Shown here: positions 19,088 through 28,898 of the stretch, piece after piece
How the letters are laid out: every line of letters starts with the position of its first letter
Numbering within the stretch: the stretch's first letter is position 1
Assembly: GCA_948144175.1 (NCBI GenBank)
Contig: CANXME010000106.1
Coordinates: 4,092,001 to 4,156,000, forward strand
DNA from: Closterium sp. NIES-65
Lineage: Eukaryota; Streptophyta; Zygnematophyceae; Desmidiales; Closteriaceae
Reading direction: 5' to 3'
DNA length: 64,000 nucleotides
Position numbers and translations under genes: made by a program
The notes under the pieces: model-generated
What the model was told of the DNA's origin: nothing
Seen by the model: only the letters and a program-made list of their open reading frames with translations
Databases searched by the model: none

Positions 19088-19662
19088 TGGCATGGGAGGA
19101 TGATGAGGATGAGTCAGATGAGGAAGAGCCGGAGCGGGCGTATATAGCTATGGTGCCACGGGCACGGGAAGAGCTGGGACTGCGGACTGGCGGGAAGGAC
19201 GGTAGGGCAGAACTGAAGACATATGGACGGAGGACGAAGATTAGAACAGAACCGGAAACGGTAGAAGGAAGGGCGAAGAGGAGGCCGGAGGAGAGGTTGG
19301 TGTGCCAGCCAATAGCAATACAAGTGGAAGGAGGAGCAATCGCGGTGAAGGGCATCAAGGTGAATAACGTGGTGGTGGATACGGGGGCACAGAGTGTGCT
19401 GCTAGGACGCTAGTTAAGTGAGCAGCTACAACACAAGGAGGGAGTGGAGGTCCAAGAGAAGGGAATGCTTATCATGATGGCCAAAGGTGGTGCACCCAAA
19501 TGGATGCCCAGTACGAAGGAGCCGTTGGAGGTAGTGTTGCTGCCGGACAAAGAGCAGGAAACCCGCATAAGAGTGCAGTGTTGCCTTACCGAGTCAGATG
19601 ACTATGACATGCTGCTTGGTATGGAGCTCTTGTTCAAAGTGGGAGCTAATATCTGCACTTGA
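19084..19662 (+). pseudogene. aspartic protease region of F
   Basis: The frame is -1 to gag and starts at the overlapping ATG 19084. An acidic stretch (EDDEDESDEEEPE) leads to the retropepsin motif VVVDTGAQSVLLGR at 19369-19410, with Asp-Thr-Gly intact. The second conserved block is YDMLLGMELLFKVGA (19606-19650), like the ILGMDWL block of Ty3/gypsy proteases. Stops lie at 19411-19413 and 19660-19662. The enzyme would cut the polyprotein. The methyltransferase follows in the same frame after the second stop. Confidence 0.75.
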
Positions 19663-19677
19663 CACGAGCAACTGCTG

Positions 19678-20817
19678 TTGCGCACCGAATTCTGGGAGGA
19701 GGATAGGCTGCTGGGGGAACTGCCAGTAAGATTTGTGAAGACAGAACCGAAGAATGCGTGGAGGGTAGGTACGGAGTTGCCTAAGCCTGGATGGGGGAAG
19801 AAGGGAGGAGAGAACAGAGGGAGTGAGGGAACTGATGGATTAACGGGGCCGAAAGTCTTGAGGGATCAAGGAGTGACCCTGGTGGAGCTTTTCGGGGGGT
19901 TGGGAGCACGACTGGCAGCAGTGCTGGAAGCCGTGATGGAGATAAAAAGACAGATATATGTGGAAATTGATACAGTGGTGAGACGGATGGAGTGGGAGCC
20001 TGCGAGACAGCTGCAGAAAAAGTACCCTGCTCAACTCCAGAGGCGGGTGATAAAGGAAGCAAAGCAGGGAATGACGTGGGACGTCAAGGAGATTACCAAG
20101 GAGATGGTGCGCTCATGGGGAGAGGTAGATCTGCTGGTGGCGAAATGGGAATGTCAAGGCACTTCACGAGCGGGCAAGGGAAGGGGATTACAAGACGAGA
20201 GGACAGCACTGCTGAGCAAGCTGCTGAAAATTATGGCATGGATGAAGAAAGGGGACAGCAAGTATGCCTATGTCGTTGAGCATGTAGACATGGATGGAGA
20301 CATGCGGGAGCCGATCAAGGAGGTGAAAGAGCTGGTGGAAGCCTGCCTGGGGAGGGGCGTGAGCTCGGATGGCGCAAAATTGGGAGCTAGATTCCATCGC
20401 GTGCGCCGCCTCTGGCAAAACGTGATACCTGGAAAGGAGCTGAAGGATAGAGTGGGAAGGGTGGTGCGAGAGCAAGACAGGACAGTGCAAGACATCTTAG
20501 AACCAGGGAGAGTGGCAGCAGAGGTGGTCAAGCGAGACCATCCAAGGCAATACCAATGCAACCGTGTGGGGAAACCGTGATGCGCTTGGCCCACGTTGGT
20601 GGCATACCCGGGAGCGAGGGGATTCAAGGATGAAGAGGGAGAACCAGGTCCAAGAATAGTGTACAACCACAACAAGGCACGGTGGGAGGGACCGATGGCG
20701 ATTGAGAGAGAGCAAGCGATGGGCTATGCTCTGGGGGCAACGGCAGCGGCAGGAGTGACGGAACAAGAGAGGAGGGCAGCAATTGGCCGAGCGATAGATC
20801 TACACTCACTCACCTAG
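19678..20817 (+). pseudogene. C5-cytosine DNA methyltransferase-like domain of F
   Basis: Same frame as the protease, 300 codons to TGA 20578, then on to 20817. The SAM-binding motif I is LVELFGGLG (codons 68-76, counting from 19678). A VEID motif lies at 95-98. Motif IV is WECQGTSRAGKG, with the catalytic cysteine at codon 159 (20152-20154) and Glu in place of the usual Pro of PCQ. Motif VI is YVVEHVD instead of ENV. A C-terminal block (VQDILEPGR, then REQAMGYALGATAA and RAAIGRAIDLHSL) also occurs in G. The arrangement is like the Dnmt3/DRM-type enzymes described in some algal and dinoflagellate retrotransposons. It would methylate cytosines in DNA. One TGA at 20578 breaks this copy. Confidence 0.83.
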
Positions 20818-21159
20818 ATGCAGCAAGGCAGGGAGCAAGAGGGAAAGGAAGAGACACCAGCGTTCGCAGCGACAAGGCCAGCGGCAGAGGAAGAGAAATT
20901 CTAGGAGCTAGGAGCCGACCTGAGCATGGAAGTGGCGGCAAAGATACATGAGCATTGAAGCAGCACAGAAAACTTATGCGTCGCCCTTCTTGTCGAACAA
21001 GATGATATGGATCAGAAGTGAACCGCGCCGCGACTAGAAAAGGGAACGTATCGCCTTCTATGCCAACAACAAAGAAGAGTGGCGACCGCAACGCCTCTAC
21101 TGCAAAGTTTGCAAAAATTGGGCACTTGGCTGAGCGATGCAAATTCCACTCCGCTCCTT
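20818..21159 (+). other. end of F, unassigned
   Basis: After the methyltransferase stop there are short open pieces only. A stretch near 21110 reads FAKIGHLAERC, like a zinc knuckle that has lost its first cysteines. No RT or integrase is seen before the J LTR. Confidence 0.35.
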
Positions 21160-21210
21160 TGTCAGGATACTAAGCGAGGGTGAATGAACTAGCACCAGGA
21201 TGGGTACAAG
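21160..21210 (-). repeat. 3' LTR of J, left piece
   Basis: TGTCAGGATACTAAGC to GGGTACAAG; contains TGAATGAACTAGC as in the D LTR. It is interrupted by S and resumes at 21345. The exact start is uncertain. Confidence 0.65.
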
Positions 21211-21339
21211 TGTGAAAGTTTAGAAGAAAGAAGAGGGCTGCAGTAGCAAGAATGGGGATACAAATAGCAAACCCTAGAAGGGTTGTACTCGCTATAGAGC
21301 ACCCCACTACAGGCTAGAGCATAAGATAACATTCTGACA
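21211..21339 (-). repeat. solo LTR S (T/I family) inside the J LTR
   Basis: 129 bp, TGTGAAAGTTTAG to CATTCTGACA, close to the 130-bp LTRs of I. It is flanked by a perfect 5-bp duplication ACAAG (21206-21210 and 21340-21344). A solo LTR is left when the two LTRs of an inserted element recombine. Confidence 0.9.
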
Positions 21340-21422
21340 ACAAGTACTAACCTAAATTGGGTTGTACCCCATATGGGCTACCCCACTACAGCCTACATAA
21401 TATGCAACATATAAGTTTGACA
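21340..21422 (-). repeat. 3' LTR of J, right piece (with S target duplication)
   Basis: ACAAG copy at 21340-21344, then TACTAACCTAAATTGG to AAGTTTGACA, ending at the polypurine side. Confidence 0.8.
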
Positions 21423-21447
21423 CACCCACATAAGCAAAGTGGGGGAG
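21423..21447 (-). promoter_or_regulatory. polypurine tract region of J
   Basis: CACCCACATAAGCAAAGTGG (plus strand) followed by GGGGA; hairpin form as in A, B and D, with one mismatch. Confidence 0.6.
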
Positions 21448-21659
21448 AACAAGAGGCCACAAGACCAGTCAAGAAAAGCAAAGCAAGCTCAAGGTGGATC
21501 ACGAAGTCACCACATACTGTGCGCACAACCAAATGGCCAAAAGGCCATTTCACATGCAGAGTTATATAATGCAAAACAAGCAGTACACTGATTACAACCT
21601 AGCAAGTGTAAGCATGCAGGCATAAATAGATTACAGTACAAGCAAAGTCAAAAAGTGAG

Positions 21660-23124
21660 CAAGTGAGGCCTTTAGGCACAAGGCTGAAGTGCCTTGGTGA
21701 AGATATCTGCAGTGTTGGCCCGAGAGGCCACATAAGCAAGACGAGGTTGACCACGCTGCTGCAACTCACGAGCAAGGAAGTAACGGAGAGCAATCTGCTT
21801 TGTCCTGTGCTCCAATCTGTGCTCTCGACACAAGGAAATCATGGCCTTGTTTTCTACGTAAAGAACTGGAGGAGAACAAGGCAGCTCTCCCAAGTCGGCC
21901 AGCAGGTAGGTGAGCCAGCGTAACTCTTGTGCAGCCATGGCCCCTGCATAGATCTCAGCCTCACAACTAGAACTGAGAATAGAAGACGAGCGGGTAGACC
22001 GCCAAGAAACAGAGCCGGAGCCAAGGCTGAAAGTGTAACCCAGTGATGACCGCTGCGTAGCCAAGTCGTCAACCCAAGAGGCGTCTGCGTGTCCAGTGAC
22101 GACAACTGGACCCTGTCCTCCAAGCACGAGCCCCATGCCCGACGTACTACACAAGTAGCGCATCACCCTCTTAGCGGCCTTCCAGTGCTCTGCTCGGTGT
22201 CTCCCGAGCGCAACGTAGCGTGCCAGGATGCTAAAAGGGTAGGCAAGGTCAGGTCGAGTGCAGGTCATCAGGTATATGAGGCAGCCCACAAGCTCTGGAT
22301 ACAGGCCACTCGGCTCTACGGACTTGTCCAAAGGTGGAGCTGAGAGCGAATGATTGGTAGGCAGAGGAGTGGGCTCTGGCAAGGAGTACTGGAAGTCGAA
22401 GCGCTGAAGGACCTGCTCCACCATGTGTGACTGAGTCAAGATTATGGTGCGCCGTGCTCTGTCCCGGGTGATCTGCAAGCCCAGATAGCTATGCAGCTCA
22501 CCCAGGTCTATGCACGTGTGTCACTTCTGCAGCTCCGACTTCACATGGGCGAGTCCCTTAGTGTCAGCAGTGGCAAAGACCAAGTCATCGATGTACACGA
22601 GGATGTAGAACGGCGGCAGCGTAGAAACAGCGATGGGTCAGCAGTAGAATGAGCAAACCTAAGAGCCGCAAGTGTCGTCCTCAGTGTGTCGTGCGACTCG
22701 CGAGGCGCTTGGCAGAGACCGTAGACTGGCCGCCAGAGGCTCCACTGGGTACTTGCAGAATACGACCCAGTTAAGCCAGGTGGGCGGCGGAGCCAGATCT
22801 CCTCATGCAAGCTGCCCTGTAAGAAAGCTATGTTGAAGTCAAGAGAGTGAAGCTCGTAGTCACGCTGAGCGGCGACGCGCAGTGTCACCCAAAGAGTGGT
22901 CATCTTCGGGGTAGGGGAGAAGGTCTGGAAGAAGTCAACTATCTGGGTTCAGTTTGTCGCTGACTGAAGCCTCGTGCAGCGTAAGGCGCCTTGAAGACAG
23001 GCGGAGAACCCGGTGGCCGCTTCACCCTGAACATCCACGTGCCATCAACTATGTTTGCCCCAGGAAGGGGAACCTCGTCGACGTAAGTGCATATGGACTT
23101 CCACGATGCCATCTCTGCGTCCAT
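21660..23124 (-). pseudogene. reverse transcriptase and RNase H of J
   Basis: RNase H and the RT end occupy 21672-22478 in one open frame (ADASWVDDLATQ, SSCEAEIYAG, LYVENKAMISLC, DIFTKAL). The upstream RT pieces at 22541-22903 and 22939-23124 are in other frames. Around 22615 a deletion removes the stretch TDTSLPPF seen in B and shifts the frame before the active site. The remaining active-site region reads YIDDLVF in the shifted frame. It matches B throughout but is inactive. Confidence 0.78.
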
Positions 23125-24900
23125 GGCTGTCTGCCACTAAGGGGAGTAGGGACCCGTAATCGCCTCTGCGTAAGAGCACCGGGTCGGGATGTCTGGTGCA
23201 TCCGGGTCTCCCTTAGGTGCAATCAGCAAGGACACGAGATGAGGTACAGTAGCTGCAAAACACTCAAATTCCTCCTGCCTGTCCTCAAGGACGTCCGTGC
23301 CAAGAGCACACTCACCCCCGACGGACGGAGGACAGACAGACTCAGACTCAGCAACAAGACTAGCGGCGTAGTCAAGGTGACAGGCGGTAGCAAATTCAAC
23401 AAGCTCAGCAACTAGGGCAGACGCAGCAGTGGACTCAAACGAAGGGTCAGTAACAATAGTGGCCGGAAGACGTGCGACAATAGGACTCGTAGCATGAAGG
23501 AAGTCAGACTCAGGGTCCGGGCCATCAGCAAGAGAGGACGCAGGAGGAGTCGGCAGGGGGACGCACTGTGGAATGGAGGAAGGACGGAGTGCCATATGGT
23601 GGGTGCTGGGGATAGCAGGAGGGCGCGGACGCGGAACACGACGACCAGTGCGAACAGCGCGAACAGGCAAGGAAGGACGAGACGCAGGCTCACGACGCTT
23701 TATAAGACCTCTAGTCTGCTCAGTGTAAGGAGAAGGAGCAGGCAGAGGGGAGGCTGGGTATAACTGCGGCTGCAAGTGGTCAGGTGGTGGACACAGTAAG
23801 GGAGGAGTAAGGCCAGTAGAATACGGGAGATCAAGAACCTGCTGAAGTAGTGGAACGAAATACGGTCGCGGCCGCACAGCGCCTCCAGAACCAGCACCGA
23901 CAACTTTAGCACCCCCAAAGCCAGCACCCCCAGCTCCAGAGTTTCCAGCTCCAACGCCAGCAGCACCACTAGCAGCTCCAGCTCCAGCTCCTCCAGCTCC
24001 AACGCCTGCAACACCTCTAGCTCCAGCGGCTCCAGTACCTCCAGTTGAGCCCCTTCGGGACCAGTGGCTCCAGCTCCAGGGTCTCCAGCTCCAGCGCCTG
24101 CAATACCACCGGCTCCAACAGTTCCAGTACCTCCAGCACGAGCACCTGAAGTGCATCCAGCTCTAGCCCCCCCAGCTCTAGCAGTGCCACTCTGAAGACT
24201 CCAGCGCTGAGCAAACCACTCGCGCAGCTGCAGTGGAGAGAGAGGCTGACGTCGTAACGAGGCACCCTTAGAACCTCCAGCACCTCTAGAACCTCTAGGA
24301 CAAGCAGCTCCAGTACCTCCGGGGCCAGCAGCTCCAGCACCTCCGGTACCTCAAGCTCCAGCGGCTCTAGCTCCAGGGTCTCCAGCTCCAGCGCCTGCAG
24401 TACCACCGGCTCCAGCAGCTCCAGTACCTGGAGTACGAGCACCTCCGGGACCAGCAGCTCCAGCACCTCCAGGACCAGCAGCTCCAATGCATGCAGCTCT
24501 CGGTCCCCCAGCTCCAGCAGCGCCACTTCAAAGGCTCCAGCGCTGCACAAACCACTCGCGTAGCTGCGGTGGAGAGAGAGACCCCCGCCATGATGAGGCA
24601 CCCGGAGAACCTCTAGCAGACAAAGTACCTCCAGGCTCAGCACGCTTAGGCTCAGCACCCCCAAGCCTAGCACCCCCAAGCTCCGCAAGCTCAGGCTCAG
24701 CATTCCCAGGTTCCGCACCCTCAGACTCAGCAGCCCTAGGCTCAGCACCCCAAGGCTCCGCACACTCAGGCTCAGCACCCCCCGGCTCCGCTCGTTCACG
24801 CGCAGCACCCCCAGTCGCAGCACCTCTAGCAGCACCACCCCCAGCAGCACCGGAGTCGACAGCGACCTCGACAGGCTCGACAAGGTCTACCTGAGACACC
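23125..24900 (-). pseudogene. repeat-rich linker between integrase and RT of J
   Basis: The 23137-24156 frame carries PRPYFVPLLQQVLDL, MALRPSSIPQCVPLP, DFLHATSPIVARL and GECALGTDVLEDRQEEFE, as in B. Towards higher coordinates come CCAGCTCCAG-type tandem repeats (23900-24530) and then GAEP-type pentapeptide repeats (24600-24860) in another frame. Parts of the block LREWFAQRWS occur twice (near 24200 and 24540), so the linker has been duplicated. Confidence 0.7.
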
Positions 24901-25560
24901 GGAGGAGGACGTGGTGTGAGGAAGAGCGGCGGGGGGGGGGGGGGGGAGAGGGGCAGTGCGGTAGGGGAAGAGACTGTAAAAGGGAACCGACTCGTCAAAC
25001 GTGACGTCCTGAGAAGGTAGGAGATGGCGTGAGGTGGGGTGGTAAAGCTGCCAGCCAGGCCGGTCAGGGGGAAAGCCAAGGAAGATGCAGGGAATGGCGC
25101 GGGAGGAGAGCTTGTCCGAGAAAGTATCACGGACAAAGGCACGAGAGCCCCAGACCCGGAACATTGACGCATATCTAACCTTCCCCGTCCAACGCAGTGT
25201 AGGCGAGGTCTCTGGCAAGGAGACACGGGGCCAGAGGTTGAGCTGATACGCAGCGTACCGGACCGCAAATGGCCATAGAAAATGGGGGGCAGCTGCATGG
25301 ATCATAGAGGTACGAGCGACCTCCATGACTAAGCCAATGCGGCGCTCAGCAACCCCATTTTGCTGCCGAGAGGGCGGAAGCGTGAACGACTGGAGAATGC
25401 CCTCCCCACAACAGAAGTCCCGTAAGAGGTCGGAGGAAAACTCACCACCTCTGTCAGAGTGCAGACGCAGGACTAGAAGGTCGTATGGAACCGCTCGCGG
25501 AGCTGAAACGGACAGCGCGGATCCAAGGGATCAAAACATCAGGAACCATACGCAGACGCA
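24901..25560 (-). pseudogene. integrase remnant of J
   Basis: The C-terminal integrase part is open at 24826-25326 (HFLWPFAVRYAAYQLNL, FRVWGSRAFVRD, SQDVTFDESVPF). LHSDRGGEF-type sequence and NGVAERR lie at 25340-25480 in other frames. At about 25555 the sequence jumps to protease-distal sequence, so pre-integrase and the first catalytic aspartate are deleted. A run of G at 24930-24945 lies in the proline codons after the domain. Confidence 0.72.
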
Positions 25561-26396
25561 GCTACCTGGGGAGGCTCAGTAGTCAGTGTGTACAGACTTG
25601 ACCCAGGCCGACGGGTGAACGTGGCCAGGTGACGGCCAGTCCGGGAGCATGTACTGATTATCACACACTATCCACGAGGGGTGAACGTATCAACCCATTC
25701 ATCCTGAAGGACGGCGGTGCTCACCAAATTCGTAGAGAACGGAGGGAGGTGAAGACCTGACAGTGAGCCAGGTGGAACAGGAGGACACAAGAGAACAGTG
25801 GAGGAACAGGCAAGAACTGGGCCCCCAGAGGGGTCAGCCAAAGAGACATCAACAGGTGCAGGGAGTGGTGTAACTGTGGTACTGTCGCAAAAGAAACAGA
25901 GGGAAGCGCCTGAGTCAAGCGTGAAGGTGTGCAAGGCCTTTGCAGCTGCAGTACCAGAGAGAGCACACTCACTAGCACCTGGAGCAGACTCACCAGCACC
26001 TAGAGCAGACTCACTAGCTCCTGGAGCAACAGCCTCTATGCCTAGGTCGGGCGCCACACACAGGTAACAGTCACCCTCACCACTAACAGTCAATGCATAC
26101 ATTGCAGTGAAGATAGCATCATAGCCAAGAGCAAAGATATCCACCCTCTGCCTAAGCAACTCCAGCCAGCGAGGGAGCTCAGCCGCGTCGCCAAACTCTG
26201 CACGCCAGGCGTCAATTAGACAAGAGAAGCTACGGGACTGTGTGTGACCAACTTTCCCGCAAGTCTGACCAGCCCGATCACCTGTGCAAATGACGTACGA
26301 GTAGCAAGCAGTACTCCGAGACGCCCCACGCTGAGCGAACCACCCACGAAGCTGATGGGGCGTAAGGGTCTCGCGCAGACACCGCTGCAGCTGCAT
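25561..26396 (-). pseudogene. protease and gag end of J
   Basis: The open frame 25668-26396 (242 codons) starts in LRETLTPHQLRGWFAQRG, then a Cys/His motif (CYSYVICTGDRAGQTCGKVGH; the last cysteine of the A/B motif is lost), then DAWRAEFGDAAELPRW. The protease site is TLDSGASLCFF with the Asp-Ser-Gly intact. The frame ends at 25668; similarity to B continues to about 25560 in another frame. Confidence 0.75.
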
Positions 26397-26607
26397 CGGG
26401 CCACCGCCTGAAACTCCCCACTAAATAGCTCCACGGCGACTGCCACTACGGCCGCCGCCACTACTCCAACTATCAAACCACTCACAAAGCTGCTAGGGCG
26501 TAAGGGTCTCGCGCGGATGCCTCTGGAGCTGCATCTGGCCACCGCCCAAAACTCCCCACCGAACTGCTCCATCGAGACTGCCACTACGGCCACCGCCACC
26601 ACTCCCA
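26397..26607 (-). repeat. tandem duplication at the broken 5' end of J
   Basis: Two units of about 130 bp share TAAGGGTCTCGCGC, GCATC.GGCCACCGCC and AAACTCCCCAC. They repeat the segment just before the zinc motif. D shows a similar duplication at 33140-33350. Confidence 0.65.
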
Positions 26608-26703
26608 TGTGAGAATAGTAAGCACAGTGAGGAGCCATAGCTAGGGTTTAGCTAGCTAGGCAAGAGAGAAATGAACAAAGGAGGGGTTTCACTAGCAGCA
26701 GGA
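26608..26703 (-). repeat. T-type LTR fragment
   Basis: Reverse copy of about 96 bp from the 3' part of the T LTR (TGTGAGAATAG, then GGAGGGGTTTCACTAGC). No primer site lies beside it, so it is a truncated piece at a junction between J and E. Confidence 0.75.
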
Positions 26704-26706
26704 CAT

Positions 26707-26791
26707 CCAGTGCTTGTCGCCAACATTTTTCAAGACCCTATTCATCACGGTCAAGAATAGGGTCTTGAAAAATGTTGGCGACAAGCACTGG
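26707..26791. repeat. perfect 37-bp inverted repeat at the start of E
   Basis: Left arm 26707-26743 and right arm 26755-26791 are exact reverse complements, with an 11-bp spacer (ATCACGGTCAA). The right arm is the E integrase coding sequence (DKHWVPYE region); the left arm is its inverted copy. Confidence 0.95.
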
Positions 26792-27510
26792 GTGCCGTAC
26801 GAGCGTTGGCTTGGGAAGAAGCCATCCATTGACATGCTGCGGGTGTGGGGCTGCATGGGACCTGATGATGCCCAACGAGCAGAGGCACAAGCTAGAAGTT
26901 GCTCCTGAAAGGTTGTCCATCTTGGGATGGCTCCTGACTCAAATGGGTGGTTGATGTGGGACCCCAAGAGCAAGAGGAAGCTGGTCAGCCGTGATGTCAA
27001 GTTTGTGGAGGACGTCATGTACAAAGACTGGCAGCAGCAACAGTAGGTGCAAATTGGCTTGCATCTGCACGAGATTGAGTTGTCTGCAGTGGAGGAGGTT
27101 CAGCTGCACCTTGAGGATCTCCCTGAGTTAGAGCTGACCAGTGACCACAGTGGCGGTGGTGAGCAGCAAGGTGCTGGTCCTGCTGCGGAAGAGGGGTTGG
27201 AGGATGAGTCGGCGCGTTGGACTCACCGACTCAGGCCAAGCCTGCTGCAACCGCCGAGGTTACCAAGAGGAGTGTGCAGAAAGGAGCTTCACCACCTGAG
27301 CAGCAGACTGCAACCCGCAAGAAGAGAGTGGCAGTACAACCTTCAAGGCTGAAGTATAGCCGTTTGGGAGGACCCAAGCAAGGTGCCATGGCGGTTCATG
27401 CGGATGAGGGAGAGGATGAGGAGATGGCCTTCTGTTTCTTCACACCATTGCTTGGAGAACCAGCCACAATGGAGGAGGCACTGAGTGGACCCCAGAAGGA
27501 GGAATAGAAG
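26755..27510 (+). pseudogene. integrase C-terminal part and linker of E
   Basis: Matches K: KHWVPYERWLGKKPSIDMLRVWGCM, then after a frame change LGMAPDSNGWLMWDPKSKRK and LVSRDVKFVEDVMYKDW, then an acidic linker (LHEIELSAVEEVQLHLEDL) and a second part with EDEEMAFCFFTPLLGEPATMEEALSGPQ. The catalytic acidic residues lie upstream and are lost. Confidence 0.7.
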
Positions 27511-28574
27511 TCTGCCATGGATTCCGAGTTTAACAATCTTATTGAGAATGGCACTTGGGAGCTTGTTGAGTTACCCGAAGGGCGACGGCCAATCAGCAGC
27601 AAGTGGGTCGTCAAGGTGAAGAGTGGAGCTGATGGTGCGTTGGAGCGGTTCAAGAGCCGCTTGGTCGCCAAGGGGTTTCAGTAGAAACAGAAGGTCGACT
27701 TCAAGGAGATCTTCACTCCCGTTGTTAAGCCAGTGACATTGAGGACTGTGCTGGCTGGCGCCGCTGTGAAGGGATGGCACATGAAGCAGATGGATATCAG
27801 CACTGCATTTCTCAATGGAATACTGCTAGAGGATATCTACATGGTGCAGCGCGACGGCTATAAGGATGGGACGAGCCGGGTGTGCAAACTCAAGAAGGCT
27901 ATCTACGACCTTAAGCAAGCGCCCAGGTGCTGGTACGAGAAGATGGAGGAGGTGCTGCTGGGTGGAGGCTTCAAGACGTCCCAAGCGGATCACAACTTGT
28001 TTCTACTTGGAGAGGGGGAGCAGCTGCTCGTGTTGCTGCTGTATGTTGACGACATACTGCTGTTCTCACCTTCCATGAGCAGATTGAGAGGACACAGAAG
28101 CTGCTGATGGACAACTTCAAGTGCAAGATCCTGGGGGATATCCACTATTACTTAGGGCTGTAGATTGAGAGGGATGTTGAGAGGAGGTGGCTGAAGATGC
28201 ATCAGTCCCACTACATCTCTGGTGTCATGGAGCGCTATGGTGTGACTGGGGGTCGCACTTTGATGACACTGTTCCCTGCGGGCTTCAAACTGAAGAAGGC
28301 AGCTGAGGAGGATGATACACTCGAGGATGAGCATCAGAATGAGTATCAATCACTCATTGGAAGTGTGATGTATGAAGCTGTGCATACGCGACCTGATGCC
28401 TCATTCTGAGTGGGGCAGCTGGCCAGAGTTGTGCAGCGGCCCACTGAGGAGCAGTTGGAGGTGGCAAAGTGCTTGGTGCGCTACCATGGATCAACGGCAT
28501 TTGCTGGTGTTCAGTTTTCAGCTGGTGGCCAGCTGAAACAGATTGGAGCAGATGGGGTCACGCATGGAACCTTG
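27511..28574 (+). pseudogene. reverse transcriptase of E, left part
   Basis: It starts with ESMADFNN-type sequence, GTWELVELPEGRR, SKWVVKVKSGADG and KSRLVAKGFQ, then a TAG near 27682. The open stretch 27733-28107 has MKQMDISTAFLNGIL, YDLKQAPRCWYEKM and the active site LLYVDDILLFSP intact. A frame change near 28070 is followed by GDIHYYLGL and PAGFKLKKAAEEDDTLED. It breaks at 28574 with the CCTTG target of D in the RNase H entry (QIGADGVTHG). Confidence 0.78.
28570..28574. repeat. target site duplication of D (left copy)
   Basis: CCTTG, repeated exactly at 35023-35027. E RNase H coding sequence (THG | TLKLSCFTDA) reads across when D is removed. Confidence 0.92.
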
Positions 28575-28701
28575 TGTGGAAGAACGAGGAATGAATGAAC
28601 TAGCAAGCAGGTGGGTACAAGTAGGAAAAGCGAAAAAGTGATGTACCCCATATTGTCTACCCCACTACAGCCTACACAGACTATAGCATATGAGTTTGAC
28701 A
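28575..28701 (-). repeat. 3' LTR of D
   Basis: 127 bp, TGTGGAAGAACG to GAGTTTGACA; same family as the B LTR, inverted. Confidence 0.92.
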
Positions 28702-28726
28702 CACCCCCATAGGCGAAATGGGGGAG
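28702..28726 (-). promoter_or_regulatory. polypurine tract region of D
   Basis: CACCCCCATAGGCGAAATGG then GGGAG on the plus strand; hairpin form shared with A and B. Confidence 0.7.
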
Positions 28727-28898
28727 AACAAGAGGTCACAAGACCAGTCAAACAAAGTAAAGCAAGCTCAGGGTGGATCACAACGTCACCACACATTCCG
28801 AGCACAAGTTCAAGGCCACAAGGCCAGTTCGCATGCAAGATCATATAGAAAGGTAAACAAGCAAGTGCAGGTATAGAAAGATCACAGTACAAGCAAGG

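Larger units (their letters stand above)
17331..21159 (+). mobile_element. retroelement F carrying a cytosine methyltransferase
   Basis: Order on the plus strand: leader, gag, two or three zinc knuckles, acidic stretch, aspartic protease, C5-cytosine methyltransferase-like domain. The gag and the VDTGAQ/YDMLLGMELL protease resemble Ty3/gypsy more than copia, which is inference because no RT or integrase is present. F starts where C similarity ends (about 17330) and is cut by the J LTR at 21160. No LTR of F is recognised. G (36429-37315 and 46940-47924) is a diverged relative in the same window. Confidence 0.75.
21160..26607 (-). mobile_element. copia-type LTR retrotransposon J (5' end lost)
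   Basis: Minus-strand element with its 3' LTR at left (split by S), polypurine tract, RNase H, RT, repeat linker, integrase, protease and a zinc-motif stretch. It ends at 26607 against a T-type LTR fragment; its own 5' LTR, primer site and gag N-terminus are missing. Integrase has an internal deletion. It is related to B and D but more diverged. Confidence 0.8.

Noticed and set aside
19672-20580. Idea that the F methyltransferase is a bacterial contaminant or restriction enzyme
   Set aside because: It lies in frame behind gag and a retroviral-type protease, and G repeats the arrangement.
26714-26908. Open frame across the inverted repeat of E as a new gene
   Set aside because: It is E integrase sequence plus its inverted copy; the start lies in the fold-back arm.
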